Below, piece by piece: positions 26,385-35,405 of a stretch of DNA of 64,000 nt (positions are counted from its first letter, which is position 1; the number at the start of each line of letters is the position of its first letter). The notes below the pieces were generated by a model. The model was not told where the DNA came from and did no database searches. It was given only the letters and a program-made list of their open reading frames with translations. The translations under genes and the position numbers were made by a program. This stretch comes from Lentisphaerota bacterium (GTDB taxonomy: Bacteria; Verrucomicrobiota; Lentisphaeria; Victivallales; UBA1829), in NCBI GenBank assembly GCA_015061845.1, contig SUVT01000003.1:1-64000 (forward strand). The letters run 5' to 3'.

Positions 26385-28196
26385 ATGTTTTTTAATTCAG
26401 AAAAAGGTCGTTTTTTTCTGATACTTGTCTTGCTGATTTCCCTTTTTTTAACTACCGGATGCCGTAAAAATGAAACGGAAAATAAACGGATATTCCGGAC
26501 TTCGATCAATAAACTGATCACAACTCTTGATCCTGCCCTGGCTGCCGATACCGCAAGCCAATTCATGACAGCTTCTTTCTATGATACCCCGCTCCAATAT
26601 TCTTTCAGTAAACGACCCTATGAACTGGAACCTTCCATGCTGGAATCAATGCCGGAATTTTCCGCAGATGGAACAACGCTGACTTGCCGTCTTCGTGATG
26701 ATCTCTACTTTCAGAATGCCCCGTGTTTCCCGGATAAAGCTTCGAGAAAAGTCAAATCCAAAGATGTGATTTTTTCCATTCTGCGTCTCGCAGATGTGCG
26801 GGTTCATTCCACCGGGTTCTGGTTGATCCGCGGCAGAATCAAAGGGCTGGATCAATTCCGTTCCCTTACCAAAAATGCTGCCGAAAATGATTTTTCTCCT
26901 TATGATCAGGGTTGTGACGGATTGGAAGCCGTGGATGACAGGACGTTCCGGATCCATCTGACCTCTGCAGATCCCAGATTCATTTATGCAATGGCGATGC
27001 CTTACTTTTCTGTCGTTTCACGTCGTGCGGTTGAACATTACGGGAAAAAATTTGCGGATCATCCCTGCGGTTCCGGACCTTTTATACTGAAATCATGGCA
27101 GAAAGATCATCAGATCCATCTGGTGAAAAATCCGGAATACCGTGTCGAATATTTTCCTGAAGCAGAAAATCCTGCCGACCGTACAAGACAACTCCCGCTT
27201 TGTGATGAGATCATCTGTGATCTGATAAAACAGCCTATGGCAGGATGGCTGCTTTTCCTGCAGGGGGAATTGGATTCCTACGCTCTGGATGGTGAGAATT
27301 TTGCCGCAGTCGTCAATAAAGATTTGCAAATCCCATCTTCTTTGCAGAATCGCGGGATCCAGCTTTTGCGTTCTCCGGAAATGCAGATCAACTACATCGG
27401 ATTTTCTTTTGCCGATCCTTTGCTGGGAAAAAATGAAAACCTCAGAAAGGCGATCTCTCTTGCGTTCAACCGGGACATCAGAATTGAGTATGGTGCAGGA
27501 AAATTGTTCCCCGCTCACGGTCCGGTACCTCCGGATGCCGGGGCAGGGTATCTGGCAAAACCGGGAGATTTTACTCAGCGGAATATTCCCCTTGCGAAAG
27601 AATATATGAAGAAGGCTGGTTTCCCCGGAGGAATTGATCCCCGGACAGGAAAACCTTTGGAAATTACATTTGATCAGGCAGGAAGCGATACCTTCTATCT
27701 GCAAACAGCAGAACTTCTGGCAATCGATCTGGCAGAAATCGGAATCAAGGTAAAACCGGAATTCAATAACCGGGCAAGATTTTTACAGAAACTTGCCAAT
27801 AATCAGGTGCAGATGTTCCGTTTATCATGGACAGGGGATTATCCCGATGCTGAAAATTTCCTGCAGCTCTTTTACGGTCCCAACAGCGGCGCAAGCAATC
27901 GTGTCAACTGTGATATTCCGGAGATCAATGCAAAATATGAACAGATCAAAAATATGCAGCCATCTGCAGAACGTGATAAGGCTTACGATGAACTGGCTGA
28001 ATTGATCCGTTCAAAAGCTCCCTGGATCTTCGAGAGCTATACCGTTTCGTTCATGCTGAAACATTGCTGGCTGGAAAACATGCGTCCCCACGATTTTGCC
28101 TTCCAGCGTTGGAAATATATTTCTGTAGATCCTCAGAAACGAAGAGGGACGATCCGGAAATTCCGTCCGCTTTCGTTGAAGGAACTGCGGGAATAA
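26385..28196 (+). CDS. Extracellular solute-binding lipoprotein, family 5 (OppA/DppA-like)
   Basis: 603 residues. The N-terminus MFFNSEKGRFFLILVLLISL ends in lipobox LTTGC (about residue 26), so it is a lipoprotein. The family 5 pattern follows: LDPALAADTASQFMTASFYDTPLQY, KSKDVIFSILRLAD, GSGPFILKSWQKDHQIHLVKNPEY, LRKAISLAFNRD and an ISVDP-like C-terminus. These proteins bind peptides, sometimes nickel or sugars. No DppB/C permease or ATPase is adjacent, so it either works with a remote transporter or is an orphan. GGGAGAA precedes ATG 26385. The last 64 bases overlap the convergent membrane-protein gene. Confidence 0.9.
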   Translation: MFFNSEKGRFFLILVLLISLFLTTGCRKNETENKRIFRTSINKLITTLDPALAADTASQFMTASFYDTPLQYSFSKRPYELEPSMLESMPEFSADGTTLTCRLRDDLYFQNAPCFPDKASRKVKSKDVIFSILRLADVRVHSTGFWLIRGRIKGLDQFRSLTKNAAENDFSPYDQGCDGLEAVDDRTFRIHLTSADPRFIYAMAMPYFSVVSRRAVEHYGKKFADHPCGSGPFILKSWQKDHQIHLVKNPEYRVEYFPEAENPADRTRQLPLCDEIICDLIKQPMAGWLLFLQGELDSYALDGENFAAVVNKDLQIPSSLQNRGIQLLRSPEMQINYIGFSFADPLLGKNENLRKAISLAFNRDIRIEYGAGKLFPAHGPVPPDAGAGYLAKPGDFTQRNIPLAKEYMKKAGFPGGIDPRTGKPLEITFDQAGSDTFYLQTAELLAIDLAEIGIKVKPEFNNRARFLQKLANNQVQMFRLSWTGDYPDAENFLQLFYGPNSGASNRVNCDIPEINAKYEQIKNMQPSAERDKAYDELAELIRSKAPWIFESYTVSFMLKHCWLENMRPHDFAFQRWKYISVDPQKRRGTIRKFRPLSLKELRE

Positions 28197-29731
28197 GAGT
28201 TGTCGCGCCTGTCAGACAGTTTGAAGATCCAGCCATCCGGTCCTTCATAAACGACTTCCCATCCGCTGTTGAACTTCAGATTCATTCCCATGTGCCATTG
28301 CCGCCGGAGCAGAACCGCATATTCCGCTTTGAAAACCCGTCTGACGGCATAGGAATTATGAACTCTCGGCTGGGCTAATTTTCCAAGCATCTTACTCTGT
28401 TCAGGATATGGGACAAAGGAGAACATGGGATCCAAGCCCCAGGTGAATTCATATTCCGGCGCAAGGAATACCAGCGGCGGAAAATCACTCCAGTCCAGAT
28501 TGACAACCCGGTCTCCCGGTTTGGCAAGTGTCTTCAACGTCGTAACCAGCTTCGTCGGCATCGCTGCTGATTTCTTTTTCATGGAATTATAAGTGTATGG
28601 GATCGTAAAAGCTATATTCAGGGCAACCAATACGGAAAAAGCGATATACAGAATTTTCGGATCCTTTGAATAACGGAAAGACTGATTTTGAATGACCAGC
28701 GGAAGAACCAGACCCAATGTAAGAAACAGCATGGGAATCGCATATTCGATGGGGCGGAGCGAGATCATATACGCTGCACTCATCCAGAACAATGCAAGAA
28801 GGGTGCAAACCGTACACTGCGGCGGGATCTCTTTCCAGCCCTTCTGTTCTCTCAATCTGTTCCACATTACCAGACAGAAATAGAGAAGCAGGAAAATCGG
28901 AATCGATGTCACGATCCAGAGTGAACGCGGCGGATGCAATTCCTGGGCAATCGGAATCAAACCGTCACCAAGCGCAGCGGTCGGGGCAAGAAGCGCATCG
29001 ATCCCCTGAATCTTCCACAGTGTAAGGGTATTGGGACTTTGCGGATGAATCAGAAGACCGCAGAAGATCCCGGCAGCAGATGAAAGGATCGGCAGAAGTG
29101 CCCGGAACTTCTCTTTCGGAAAATAGGCGATCCCAAATGCAATCGCAGTGACCACCAGCAGATGCGGTGTCGAGTATGTCCAGGCAAAAAGCCACCCCAT
29201 TCCGAAGATGATGAGAACCGTTTTCCATTTCCCCGGTCCCTGAAACAGGAATCCGCAGGAAAGCATCATCAGTGCCATGGAAAGAACATGGGGACGTATC
29301 ATAAGAAGGCGATATGTGAACAGGGGAGAAAACAGTGCAACTCCCAAGGTGCAGAGCCATAGCATTTTATTGGAAATTCCCGCTTTGACTGCCGCATATA
29401 CAAACGCAGAGAAAAACAGAAGCAGCAACAGCAGAGAAGCCCCGGTAAAGGGCGGTACAACAGGTGAATTGAAAAAGTGTTTTATCCCGGTATAACCTTT
29501 CAGAAGAACGTGGAACAGCAGCTCTTTATCGGCAAACTGGTTCCGCCAGATGGAAAGGGTTATGGGATATTCTTTTGCGGTCATCTCAGAAAAAGACCGG
29601 TCGGCAGCGTGAATGTGCCAATACACGTCAGTACTGTTCTCTCTTCCATCCGGGATCAGACAGCGCAGACTGATCAAAAGTATCACCGGAACAAGTACAG
29701 GAAGAACTCTGTGCAGTAAAAATTTTTTCAT
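28133..29731 (-). CDS. Multipass membrane protein, GT-C-like
   Basis: 532 residues with about 10-12 hydrophobic helices followed by a soluble C-terminal domain of about 130 residues. The first loop contains STDVYWHIHAADR, similar in position and composition to the DxxYH-type acidic motif of STT3/AglB and other GT-C enzymes. This suggests transfer of a lipid-linked sugar at the membrane, though the family is not certain. The ribosome site AGAGGTG is correctly placed before ATG 29731. Upstream, only about 15 bases away, is the infA terminator. Its 3' end overlaps the OppA-like gene by 64 bp in convergent orientation. Confidence 0.68.
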   Translation of the reverse strand: MKKFLLHRVLPVLVPVILLISLRCLIPDGRENSTDVYWHIHAADRSFSEMTAKEYPITLSIWRNQFADKELLFHVLLKGYTGIKHFFNSPVVPPFTGASLLLLLLFFSAFVYAAVKAGISNKMLWLCTLGVALFSPLFTYRLLMIRPHVLSMALMMLSCGFLFQGPGKWKTVLIIFGMGWLFAWTYSTPHLLVVTAIAFGIAYFPKEKFRALLPILSSAAGIFCGLLIHPQSPNTLTLWKIQGIDALLAPTAALGDGLIPIAQELHPPRSLWIVTSIPIFLLLYFCLVMWNRLREQKGWKEIPPQCTVCTLLALFWMSAAYMISLRPIEYAIPMLFLTLGLVLPLVIQNQSFRYSKDPKILYIAFSVLVALNIAFTIPYTYNSMKKKSAAMPTKLVTTLKTLAKPGDRVVNLDWSDFPPLVFLAPEYEFTWGLDPMFSFVPYPEQSKMLGKLAQPRVHNSYAVRRVFKAEYAVLLRRQWHMGMNLKFNSGWEVVYEGPDGWIFKLSDRRDNSYSRSSFNESGRNFRIVPLRF

Positions 29732-29745
29732 GAGACACCTCTTTG

Positions 29746-29782
29746 AAGAAAAGAAAGCGTCCGGGGATAAAACCGGACGCTT
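29746..29782 (-). terminator. Intrinsic terminator of infA
   Basis: Perfect 10-bp arms AAGCGTCCGG (29755-29764) and CCGGACGCTT (29773-29782) with an 8-base loop, then CTTTTCTT on the minus strand. It lies between infA and the 29731 start. Confidence 0.85.
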
Positions 29783-29797
29783 CTGGACGGCCGAATG

Positions 29798-30016
29798 TTA
29801 TTTCTGACGGAAAACAATTCTGCCTTTAGTAAGATCATACGGTGACATTTCAAGCGTTACTGTATCTCCGGGGAGAATACGGATGAAATTCAATCGCATT
29901 TTTCCGCTGATGTGAGCGAGGACAATGTGATTGTTCGGAAGCTCCACTCTGAACATTGTGTTGGGGAGCAACTCTTTTACAACGCCATCAACCTTGATTA
30001 CGTCTTCTTTAGACAC
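29798..30016 (-). CDS. infA: Translation initiation factor IF-1
   Basis: 72 residues, the canonical size, with the S1/OB fold ([40 protein letters not shown]). It binds the 30S A site during initiation. The start is GTG at 30016, inside the map gene, with GGAGG nine bases upstream and an 8-bp overlap with the map stop, so it is coupled to map. The order adk-map-infA is the classic tail of the spc ribosomal-protein operon. Confidence 0.95.
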   Translation of the reverse strand: MSKEDVIKVDGVVKELLPNTMFRVELPNNHIVLAHISGKMRLNFIRILPGDTVTLEMSPYDLTKGRIVFRQK

Positions 30017-30770
30017 GGGTCAAAACCTCCGGTTGTTCATTCGTTATCAATACCATATGCTCAAAGTGAGCCGACATCTTTCCGTCTTTCGTGCATACTG
30101 TCCAGCCATCACCGCGGACAAACACTTTGAAGGTTCCCAGATTGAACATCGGTTCAATCGCAAGAACCATGCCCGGCTGAAGCACCGGACCTTTGCGGAG
30201 CGTTACATAGTTGGGAACTTCCGGCGGTTCATGGAGCTTCGTTCCACAGCCATGACCGACAAAGTCCCGGACTACTGCAACAGAATATTTTCTTGCAACA
30301 GCTTCGATCGCAGCAGAGATACTGCGGACAGAATTGTCGACTTTCGCAGCCTTCAATCCTGCCTCCAGTGATTCTTCTGTCGCTGTCAGAAGACGCTTGA
30401 TATCTTCAGGCGGCTCCTGTCCAACATAAACTGTTCTGGCGGTATCTCCGATCCCGCCTTCATACTCCACACCCACATCAAGGCTGACAATATCGCCTTC
30501 CTTGATGATCCGGGTCATGGAGGGGATTCCGTGGACAACTTCATCGTTCACGGAAATACAGATATTGCCGGGGTAGCCGTGGTAATTCAGAAACGCACAG
30601 CGTCCGCCCAGAGAGGCAATGATCTCCCCGGCTATCATATCAAGCTCTTTGGTCGACACACCGGGACGGACATATTCCGCGATCTTGTCACGGGCAATCG
30701 CTGCGCGCTTCGCCGCCTCCTTGATCCGGATGATCTCCTCCGGTGTGTGAATGACAAAGTCTCTTGCCAT
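30009..30770 (-). CDS. map: Methionine aminopeptidase, type I
   Basis: 253 residues. It removes the initiator methionine from new proteins. The five metal ligands are visible in [16 protein letters not shown] (two Asp), [10 protein letters not shown] (His), AIEPMF (Glu) and HFEHMV (Glu). No N-terminal zinc finger is present, so it is the bacterial Ia form. It follows adk by two bases and contains the infA ribosome site near its end. Confidence 0.95.
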   Translation of the reverse strand: MARDFVIHTPEEIIRIKEAAKRAAIARDKIAEYVRPGVSTKELDMIAGEIIASLGGRCAFLNYHGYPGNICISVNDEVVHGIPSMTRIIKEGDIVSLDVGVEYEGGIGDTARTVYVGQEPPEDIKRLLTATEESLEAGLKAAKVDNSVRSISAAIEAVARKYSVAVVRDFVGHGCGTKLHEPPEVPNYVTLRKGPVLQPGMVLAIEPMFNLGTFKVFVRGDGWTVCTKDGKMSAHFEHMVLITNEQPEVLTRV

Positions 30771-30772
30771 AA

Positions 30773-31426
30773 TCAGTTCAGAGCCTTCAGAAATGCTGCA
30801 TAGACTTCTGCCTTGGGCAGAGATGCATCAACTGTGAAGAGAAGATTCTTCTTGGTATAGAACTCGATCAGCGGAGCAGTCTGTTCGTTGTAAACTTTCA
30901 GACGGTTCACAGCGGTTTCCATGGAGTCATCGCTTCTCTGGTAGAGTTCGCCGCCGCAGTGGTCGCAAACACCTTCCACTTTCGGCTTGCCGAAAATCTT
31001 GTTGAAGTTCAATCCGCACTTGCGGCAGGTGAGACGGGCGGTCAAACGCTGAAGAAGCAGTTCTTCCGGAGCATCAAAAAGAACAACTGCATCCAGTGTT
31101 CTGCCGCTCTTGGCAAGCTCTTCTTCCAGCAATTCTGCCTGACGGACTGTACGGGGGAAGCCGTCAAGAACAAAACCGTCTTTGCATGCTTCGCCGTTCA
31201 GTGTGGAAGCAACCATTCCGGCAACGACTTCATCGGGAACCAGTTTACCGGCATCAATGTAGGATTTAGCCAGTTTTCCGAGTTCTGTTCCATTCTTCAT
31301 TTCCGCACGGAAAATGTCTCCGGTGGAAACGTGTGCAAGTTTAACGTCTTTCAGAAGAAGTTCTGAAGCTGTTCCTTTTCCTGCTCCCGGAGGTCCGAGA
31401 AGCACCATCTTTGTTTTTGCTATCAT
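30773..31426 (-). CDS. adk: Adenylate kinase
   Basis: 217 residues from ATG 31426, where AAAGGA lies seven bases upstream; the ATG at 31432 is too close to that site. P-loop GPPGAGKGT, NMP-binding STGDIFRAEM, GFPRTVRQAE and the LID are in order. The LID carries four cysteines (CRKC and CDHC), so it is the zinc-binding long form. It catalyses ATP plus AMP to two ADP. secY, which usually precedes it, is absent; a sugar-nucleotide SDR gene lies upstream instead. Confidence 0.95.
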   Translation of the reverse strand: MIAKTKMVLLGPPGAGKGTASELLLKDVKLAHVSTGDIFRAEMKNGTELGKLAKSYIDAGKLVPDEVVAGMVASTLNGEACKDGFVLDGFPRTVRQAELLEEELAKSGRTLDAVVLFDAPEELLLQRLTARLTCRKCGLNFNKIFGKPKVEGVCDHCGGELYQRSDDSMETAVNRLKVYNEQTAPLIEFYTKKNLLFTVDASLPKAEVYAAFLKALN

Positions 31427-31457
31427 GATCATTCCTTTCTAAAAATGATTAAAGGTA

Positions 31458-32420
31458 TCAATTCAATTCCTGAGCCGCTGCAACATCTCTGATGATCTGT
31501 TCCAACGGAATTTCCGCCTGCCAGCCGGTCAAACTGTTGATCGCTGAAACATCAGGTCTCCGGTGAAGCATATCTTCAAAACCGCTTTCGTAGGCCTGAT
31601 CATAAGAGATACGCTCAATCGGTGCATTGGAATTCAAGGTCTTGACTGTCAGTTCCGCGAGGTCTTCCATGGAAATACTGTTCGTAGCTCCGATATTGAA
31701 GATCCTGCCGGCAATATCTTTCTGATCGACCAGAAGTTTTAAGGCGCGGATCGTGTCGAAAACGTGACAAAAACAGCGGGTCTGCTTGCCGGAACCGTAA
31801 ACTTTCAGAGCTTCTCCGGTGCGTGCAGCTTTCACAAAACGCGGAATAACCATGCCGTACTCCCCTGTTTGACGGGGTCCGACAGTATTGAAGAAACGGA
31901 CAACTGTACCGTTCAGATTTTTGTTCCGGTAGTATGCCATGAGAAGAAATTCATCCAGCAGTTTGCTGCAGGCATAGGACCAGCGGGAATGGGTGGATGG
32001 ACCGATCACCAGATCGTCTTTTTCGGAAAACGGAAGTCTATCTGATTTTCCGTAAACTTCACTTGTGGAGGCAAGAATGATCCGCTTGCCATACTGCGAG
32101 GCAAGTGAAAGAATCCGTTCTGAACCATTGACGTTTGTCAGGATCGTTCCGACGGGATCCCGGACAACAAGCTCCACTCCGACAACTGCCGCAAGGTGGA
32201 AGATAACATCACTCTTCTCTACAAATTCTTCTAACTTCTCAGAAGAGATAATATCCCCTTCTTCAAAGTGAAAATTCGGATGATCCTGAATTTTTTCAAT
32301 GTTTTTCCGGGAACCGGTGGAAAAATTATCCATTGCATAGACAGTATGACCATCAGCAAGGAGAGATTCACAAAGGTGACCTCCGATAAAACCTGCACCC
32401 CCGGAAACAAAGAAATTCAT
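31458..32420 (-). CDS. NAD-dependent nucleotide-sugar epimerase/dehydratase (extended SDR)
   Basis: 320 residues. The NAD-binding motif GGAGFIGGHLCESLL is at residues 7-21, and the active-site triad Ser-Tyr-Lys sits in ASTSEVYG and RWSYACSKLLDE. RFFNTVGPRQTGEYGMVIPRFV resembles the UDP-glucuronate decarboxylase and UDP-glucose 4-epimerase branch. It likely supplies a sugar nucleotide for envelope or exopolysaccharide. It is packed three bases after pssA and before adk, in a run of envelope genes. Confidence 0.85.
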   Translation of the reverse strand: MNFFVSGGAGFIGGHLCESLLADGHTVYAMDNFSTGSRKNIEKIQDHPNFHFEEGDIISSEKLEEFVEKSDVIFHLAAVVGVELVVRDPVGTILTNVNGSERILSLASQYGKRIILASTSEVYGKSDRLPFSEKDDLVIGPSTHSRWSYACSKLLDEFLLMAYYRNKNLNGTVVRFFNTVGPRQTGEYGMVIPRFVKAARTGEALKVYGSGKQTRCFCHVFDTIRALKLLVDQKDIAGRIFNIGATNSISMEDLAELTVKTLNSNAPIERISYDQAYESGFEDMLHRRPDVSAINSLTGWQAEIPLEQIIRDVAAAQELN

Positions 32421-32422
32421 AC

Positions 32423-33244
32423 TCAGGCGTCCTTCTTTTTTCCGAACAGGGATTTCCAGAGATAAATCAGAATTCCGAGCAGGATGTAAATATTAATGAA
32501 GAGGAATGCCGTATAAACCGGGAAAAGAATCAGAAGAACCAGGAAAACCAGAACGATCGCAATCTTTTTCTTGCTCTTTGCTGCAGTCGTCAGCCATTTC
32601 CCAATATGGAGATAACGGATCGGACTGACCATCAGCAAACCGAGAATTGCTGCATATACCGGAATGATCCACCAGTAGTTCACGAGATCGAGGTGGAAAA
32701 TCTCATCCATCTTTAATTTCTGACAGCAAAGGACTGTTGTACAAACCGCAGCGGCTGCGCCGGGGGAGGGCAGTCCATGGAATTTATCATCGCTCTTTTT
32801 ATCCAACATCGCATGAACATTGTATGTTGCAAGACGCAATGCAGCTCCGCCAAGATAAACCGCCGCAAGGATCCAGACGATCACCGTGTAACAACGCGGT
32901 TCATGCAAATCCTTAAAACTGTGAGTGATTGCTGTAATAAGTGTTGCAGGTGCCACACCGAAAGTTACCATATCTGCCAGAGAGTCCATCTGCAGACCAT
33001 GCATACTTGTGGCTTTCAGAATTCTTGCTGCAAAACCATCAAGACAGTCAAAGATCATAGCTCCCAGAATTAACCAAGCACAGATAATCCAAACTTTGTT
33101 CTGTAAATCAGGAAGTACCTGATTATTATTGTAACTGAGAGCTACGATAATAGATGCAAAACCGCAAAGCGAATTGCAGAGAGTCAGAGAGTTCGGAACA
33201 TATCTCAACCATTTAAAATTAGTCGCATCAATACTTTTTTTCAT
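32423..33244 (-). CDS. pssA: CDP-diacylglycerol-serine O-phosphatidyltransferase
   Basis: 273 residues with about eight membrane helices. The CDP-alcohol phosphotransferase motif D-x2-D-G-x2-A-R-x8-G-x3-D-x3-D is seen in DCLDGFAARILKATS through GLQMDSLADM (residues about 64-90). It makes phosphatidylserine from CDP-diacylglycerol and serine in the inner membrane. psd lies directly upstream, so the two steps to phosphatidylethanolamine are coded together. Confidence 0.92.
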   Translation of the reverse strand: MKKSIDATNFKWLRYVPNSLTLCNSLCGFASIIVALSYNNNQVLPDLQNKVWIICAWLILGAMIFDCLDGFAARILKATSMHGLQMDSLADMVTFGVAPATLITAITHSFKDLHEPRCYTVIVWILAAVYLGGAALRLATYNVHAMLDKKSDDKFHGLPSPGAAAAVCTTVLCCQKLKMDEIFHLDLVNYWWIIPVYAAILGLLMVSPIRYLHIGKWLTTAAKSKKKIAIVLVFLVLLILFPVYTAFLFINIYILLGILIYLWKSLFGKKKDA

Positions 33245-33261
33245 AAGAAAATTTCCTTCTT

Positions 33262-33939
33262 TTATTTTTCTGCAATTTCAACAATTGCTGATACGCCGCC
33301 TTGAACACGATCGCCGACACCAACCTTGATTTCCAGAAGATCACTCTTCGCCGGAAGATAAAGTTCTATCTTAGATCCATACTTAAGCATTCCATACCGC
33401 TCCCCGCGAACCAATTTATCTCCGGGGACAGGTTCGCAAATGATCTTGTCGATTCCCGTAACAGAAACCTGCTTGATCCCGAGAGGGATCTCTTTTCCGC
33501 AAGCCGTTGCAATACCGGCAAGCATGACCGATTCCGTAGAGGATCCTTCCATCTCTTTCCGTTCCCGGAGTTTGACCGTAAAATCGCATGGAGCCCGGTT
33601 GATACGGACATCCAGAACGGAAACAAAAATAGTGATCCTCAGCATATCCTTTCCATTGAATATGTTTGCAAGATGCCCATATTCAGAGGCTGAGATCAAT
33701 TCAATATCCCGGACTTGACCATCTGCCGGAGATAAAATCAGTTTTTCATCATCCGGAATTTCCCGCTCCGGATCACGGAAAAAGAAGCACACCGCGAACC
33801 ATGCAAGTGCTAACAGAACAGCAAACGCATACCCTGCTGCCGTGACCCAGATCCCACCCGCAATGCTGAGCAGAAACAACGGCACAAAAAGCAGTGTCGC
33901 CAAGCTGTATTCTTTTTTTCCGTACTTTGTAAGAGACAT
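33262..33939 (-). CDS. psd: Phosphatidylserine decarboxylase proenzyme, short form
   Basis: 225 residues. Two N-terminal hydrophobic helices anchor it to the membrane. The core includes FRDPEREIPDDEKLILSPADGQV and ITIFVSVLDVRINRAP. The expected self-cleavage Gly-Ser that generates the pyruvoyl group is in MLKYGSKIEL near the C-terminus. It decarboxylates phosphatidylserine to phosphatidylethanolamine. It is followed after 17 bases by pssA. Confidence 0.92.
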   Translation of the reverse strand: MSLTKYGKKEYSLATLLFVPLFLLSIAGGIWVTAAGYAFAVLLALAWFAVCFFFRDPEREIPDDEKLILSPADGQVRDIELISASEYGHLANIFNGKDMLRITIFVSVLDVRINRAPCDFTVKLRERKEMEGSSTESVMLAGIATACGKEIPLGIKQVSVTGIDKIICEPVPGDKLVRGERYGMLKYGSKIELYLPAKSDLLEIKVGVGDRVQGGVSAIVEIAEK

Positions 33940-34005
33940 TCTCTTTACCCTCTATCATTTCTTATTGCTGCAGGTAATATACACCCTCAACAGTGATTTC
34001 GCAAA

Positions 34006-34560
34006 TCAAACTTTTTTTCCGGAGCCGGAAAGTCTGGAATCTCCGTGAAAAGTATTCGCATGGCAAACTGCCAATGCCAACGCATCTGTAGAGTCATCCG
34101 GAACTCCGGAGACATCTATTCCGCAGACCGCCGCCATCATGACTGCGACCTGTTCCTTTGTTGCTGTCCCACGACCGATGGCAGATCTTTTTGCCGTCGT
34201 CGGGGAATATTCATAAATCTCTATTCCTTTTTCTGCAAGAGCCGTTATCACAGCTCCACGTGCCAGGCTCAGAATCATCGCGGTCTTGATGTTTTTCTGT
34301 ACAAAGGCACTTTCAATTGATGCAGTATCCGGATGGAAGGTATCAACAAGTTCCCGAATTCCCCCGGCGATCCGGTAAAGACATTCACTATGGATCAATG
34401 ATGCCTTATTCTTGATCACGCCGCAATCAAGAATCTGGTATTTACCGGGAGCATTCATGCGGATCACTGCATATCCGGTAGAACGCAGAGAAGTGTCCAC
34501 TCCAAGAATTACTCTGGGGATAACCGAACTCTCTGACATTCTGCCGGAAATGGAACTCAT
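34006..34560 (-). CDS. ruvC: Holliday junction endonuclease RuvC
   Basis: 184 residues. The RNase H-like catalytic acids are visible in GVDTSLRSTG, SIESAFVQKN and the C-terminal DDSTDALALAVCH. It resolves Holliday junctions with RuvAB. It starts six bases after the yebC stop, the common yebC-ruvC order. ruvA is 4 kb upstream in another run and ruvB is not in the window. An in-frame ATG at 34539 is an alternative start. Confidence 0.93.
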   Translation of the reverse strand: MSSISGRMSESSVIPRVILGVDTSLRSTGYAVIRMNAPGKYQILDCGVIKNKASLIHSECLYRIAGGIRELVDTFHPDTASIESAFVQKNIKTAMILSLARGAVITALAEKGIEIYEYSPTTAKRSAIGRGTATKEQVAVMMAAVCGIDVSGVPDDSTDALALAVCHANTFHGDSRLSGSGKKV

Positions 34561-34566
34561 GCTGAA

Positions 34567-35325
34567 TTATTCTTCCTCAGCAAGTTTTTCCATGATTTCA
34601 TCAGCGATTTCGATGTTGGAAGTCACTTTCTGAACGTCATCAAGGTCTTCCAGCTTATCGATAAGGCGGAGAACCTGCTGAGCCTTGTCGAGTTCGTTGA
34701 TCGCAATGGTGTTATCAGGTTTACGGACGATGCCTGCTTCTGTAGGAGCGATTCCGGCATCTTCCAAAGCTTTTGCAAGAGCTTCAAAAGCATCAGTTTC
34801 TGCCCAGATTTCAGCAACACCGTCTTCGACTTCCAAGTCTTCTGCACCGGCTTCAAGAGCGAGATCCATCAGCTTTTCTTCGGTTGCATTTTCGCCTTCG
34901 ATGAGGAAGTGAGCCTTGCGCTGGAACATGTAAGCCACAGATCCGGTTGCACCCATGTTACCGTTGTTTCTGTCGAAAACAAGACGGACATCGCTGAGTG
35001 TACGGTTCTTGTTATCGCTCAGACATTCAACGATGATTGCAACACCTGCGGGACCATAGCCTTCGTAGGTGATTTCTTCAAATGTAACATCTCCGAGTTC
35101 ACCGGCACCTTTCTTGATGGCGCGTTCGATGTTTTCACGGGGCATGTTGGCTGCGCGTGCTTCTGTAAGACACATACGGAGCTTCGGATTGGTATCGGGT
35201 TCTTTACCACTCTGCTTCACAGCAACCATGATTTCTTTTGCGAGTTTGGAGAAGATGCGGCCTTTCTTTGCGTCAGCTGCGCCCTTCTTGTGCTTGATGT
35301 TTGCCCATTTACTATGTCCGGACAT
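34567..35325 (-). CDS. yebC: YebC/PmpR (TACO1) family protein
   Basis: 252 residues, the normal length. It opens MSGHSKWANIKHKKGAADAKKG and has the diagnostic EGYGPAGVAIIVECLSDNKNRT segment. The family is described as DNA-binding regulators and, for TACO1-like members, as helping translation of proline stretches. It lies between mreB and ruvC and is probably cotranscribed with ruvC. Confidence 0.95.
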   Translation of the reverse strand: MSGHSKWANIKHKKGAADAKKGRIFSKLAKEIMVAVKQSGKEPDTNPKLRMCLTEARAANMPRENIERAIKKGAGELGDVTFEEITYEGYGPAGVAIIVECLSDNKNRTLSDVRLVFDRNNGNMGATGSVAYMFQRKAHFLIEGENATEEKLMDLALEAGAEDLEVEDGVAEIWAETDAFEALAKALEDAGIAPTEAGIVRKPDNTIAINELDKAQQVLRLIDKLEDLDDVQKVTSNIEIADEIMEKLAEEE

Positions 35326-35405
35326 ACTACCTGCCTTTGTTAAAATGTTAAAAGTTAAAAGATGTTTTTATTTGTTGTTCAATCTGTCTGATACAGATAT
35401 CATCC

